Shown here piece after piece: positions 63,209-64,000 of a stretch of 64,000 nucleotides of DNA. This stretch comes from Nocardia sienata NBRC 100364. Its GTDB lineage: Bacteria; Actinomycetota; Actinomycetes; Mycobacteriales; Mycobacteriaceae. The DNA lies in contig NZ_BDBX01000004.1 in NCBI RefSeq assembly GCF_001613205.1, forward strand, positions 310,001 to 374,000, given 5' to 3'. The position numbers were made by a program, and so were the translations under genes. The notes under the pieces are model-generated. The model was not told the origin of the DNA and did not search any database. It saw nothing but the letters and a program-made list of their open reading frames with translations. Positions within the stretch are counted from its first letter, which is position 1. Each line of letters begins with the position of its first letter.

Positions 63209-64000
63209 TCAGGCATCGAACAGCAGATAGAGCCCGGTGAAGGTGAACCCGACCATGAGCAGCATGAGCGCGAGCTGCCCGGTGAGCCGATGCGCCCGCG
63301 GCAGCAGCTGGAGACAGCGGTCGTGGGCGGCGGCGACACCGAGGACATGACCCAGCACCACCGCCAGCACCTTGAGCGTTCCCAGGACCGCCGGGTGCGC
63401 GGACAGCACATACGAGACGTCGCGACCGGCCAATCCGAAGAGGTTCCAACCGGCTCCGAAAGGGTCGGCGAACAAGATGACCGTGGCCTGGCCCTTCTCG
63501 ACCAGGAAGCTGAGGTAGTGGGCGATCACGTACCCGGCGATGATCGGTGTCAGCGTATAGGCGAGTTTGCGCGGCAGCATGCGACGGTCGGTGCGGGAGA
63601 GGCCGCCGGTGGCCCCCGCGGCGCACCGGAAACTCACCCCGACCACGCCGATGAAAACCAGCAACCCCGAGGTGGACACCAGTGTGGGTGCGAGTCCGGC
63701 GTCGGACACCAGGGCTCGCCACCACGGGAACAACGAGAAGCTGTCGAACGCCGTGGAGCCCAGCAGGGTCGCCGCCACCGCCACCGAACCCGCGCCCACC
63801 GGCGTCCCCGCGAGATTCGCCAGCGGTGCACGCAGTACGAACGCACCCCCCTCGCCCCGGCCGATCGGACTCAACCGCCCGAGCAGACTGCTGTACACCT
63901 CGAGCGGGTCCGCCCGATCGGCCCATACGGTGCCGAATACGAGCAACCCGATCACGGTGACGACCAGGTACCCGGCGAGCCACACGGTCACCGCGGTGAC
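63209..64000 (-). CDS. Multi-pass membrane protein, 3' part (cut by window edge)
   Basis: About 260 residues are visible and the frame runs off the right edge, so the N terminus is missing. At least six hydrophobic segments are present (WLAGYLVVTVIGLLVFGTV, LVFIGVVGVSFRCAAGA, LTPIIAGYVIAHYLSFLV, TLKVLAVVLGHVLGVAAAH, ALMLLMVGFTFTGLYLLF). Short loops carry EVYSSLLGRLSPIGRGEGG and HDRCLQLL. It resembles the C-terminal part of large actinobacterial integral membrane proteins of unknown function. No transport motif is recognised. Confidence 0.72.
   Translation of the reverse strand, partial: VTAVTVWLAGYLVVTVIGLLVFGTVWADRADPLEVYSSLLGRLSPIGRGEGGAFVLRAPLANLAGTPVGAGSVAVAATLLGSTAFDSFSLFPWWRALVSDAGLAPTLVSTSGLLVFIGVVGVSFRCAAGATGGLSRTDRRMLPRKLAYTLTPIIAGYVIAHYLSFLVEKGQATVILFADPFGAGWNLFGLAGRDVSYVLSAHPAVLGTLKVLAVVLGHVLGVAAAHDRCLQLLPRAHRLTGQLALMLLMVGFTFTGLYLLFDA

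Overview
The window is high-GC actinobacterial DNA, most likely from a Nocardia species or a close mycolic-acid-containing relative. The basis is family knowledge applied to the gene content, not a database match. The pointers are a fused HadA/HadB-type dehydratase, an antigen-85-type esterase, an Lsr2 nucleoid protein, a bacterial Ku, F420/flavin LLM oxidoreductases, a Tat-exported latex-clearing protein, a cutinase, and three copies of a secreted Ala/Pro/Gly-rich protein family. I saw no rRNA, tRNA, insertion sequence, integrase, phage gene or CRISPR array. The region reads as ordinary chromosome, densely packed and rich in divergent regulator/target pairs.

Layout. 1-5.1 kb: tail of an LLM oxidoreductase, a membrane-anchored solute-binding-like protein, a PYROXD2-type FAD oxidoreductase and a TerD-AIM24 fusion. 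5.4-12 kb: a small conserved protein, an SDR, a two-gene K+/H+ antiporter of the KhtT/KhtU type, folD, a secreted YdcF-like protein and galT. 12-18 kb: an SDR divergent from a Nudix-type (NrtR-like) regulator, a PrmC-like methyltransferase, another SDR, succinate-semialdehyde dehydrogenase and its divergent TetR regulator. 18-27 kb: a tight recC-recB-recD operon. 27-38 kb: a secreted beta-lactamase-fold hydrolase, a cytochrome P450, type II NADH dehydrogenase, two tandem paralogous secreted proteins, an MFS exporter, a lycopene-cyclase-like enzyme whose stop overlaps the start of ku, and a GNAT acetyltransferase.

38-50 kb: a universal stress protein, two LLM oxidoreductases, two alpha/beta hydrolases, lsr2, the antigen-85-like esterase, fused hadAB, an NTF2-like protein, the third secreted paralog and an enoyl-CoA hydratase. 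50-64 kb: a PucR-type regulator divergent from an aldehyde dehydrogenase, a MarR regulator divergent from an AhpD-like protein, a TetR regulator divergent from an SDR, a small DNA-binding-like protein, a methyltransferase, lcp plus cutinase, peptide deformylase divergent from a PadR regulator, a TetR regulator divergent from an alpha/beta hydrolase, and the 3' part of a membrane protein.

The strongest non-gene signals are palindromic operator candidates between divergent pairs. Two sites of ATGGTAT-N4-ATACCAT type lie near 62.03 kb, and two sites with TGAAC/GTTCA arms near 54.54 kb. There is a 20-bp palindrome near 50.84 kb, and a pair of imperfect 15-bp palindromes three helical turns apart near 53.32 kb. 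Several long bidirectional terminator hairpins sit between convergent genes. The best candidate for an undescribed system is the three-member secreted protein family (31.8, 32.9 and 47.4-48.4 kb), which shares a strict FLDSxGxER-type motif followed by a glycine/alanine-rich hydrophobic hairpin.
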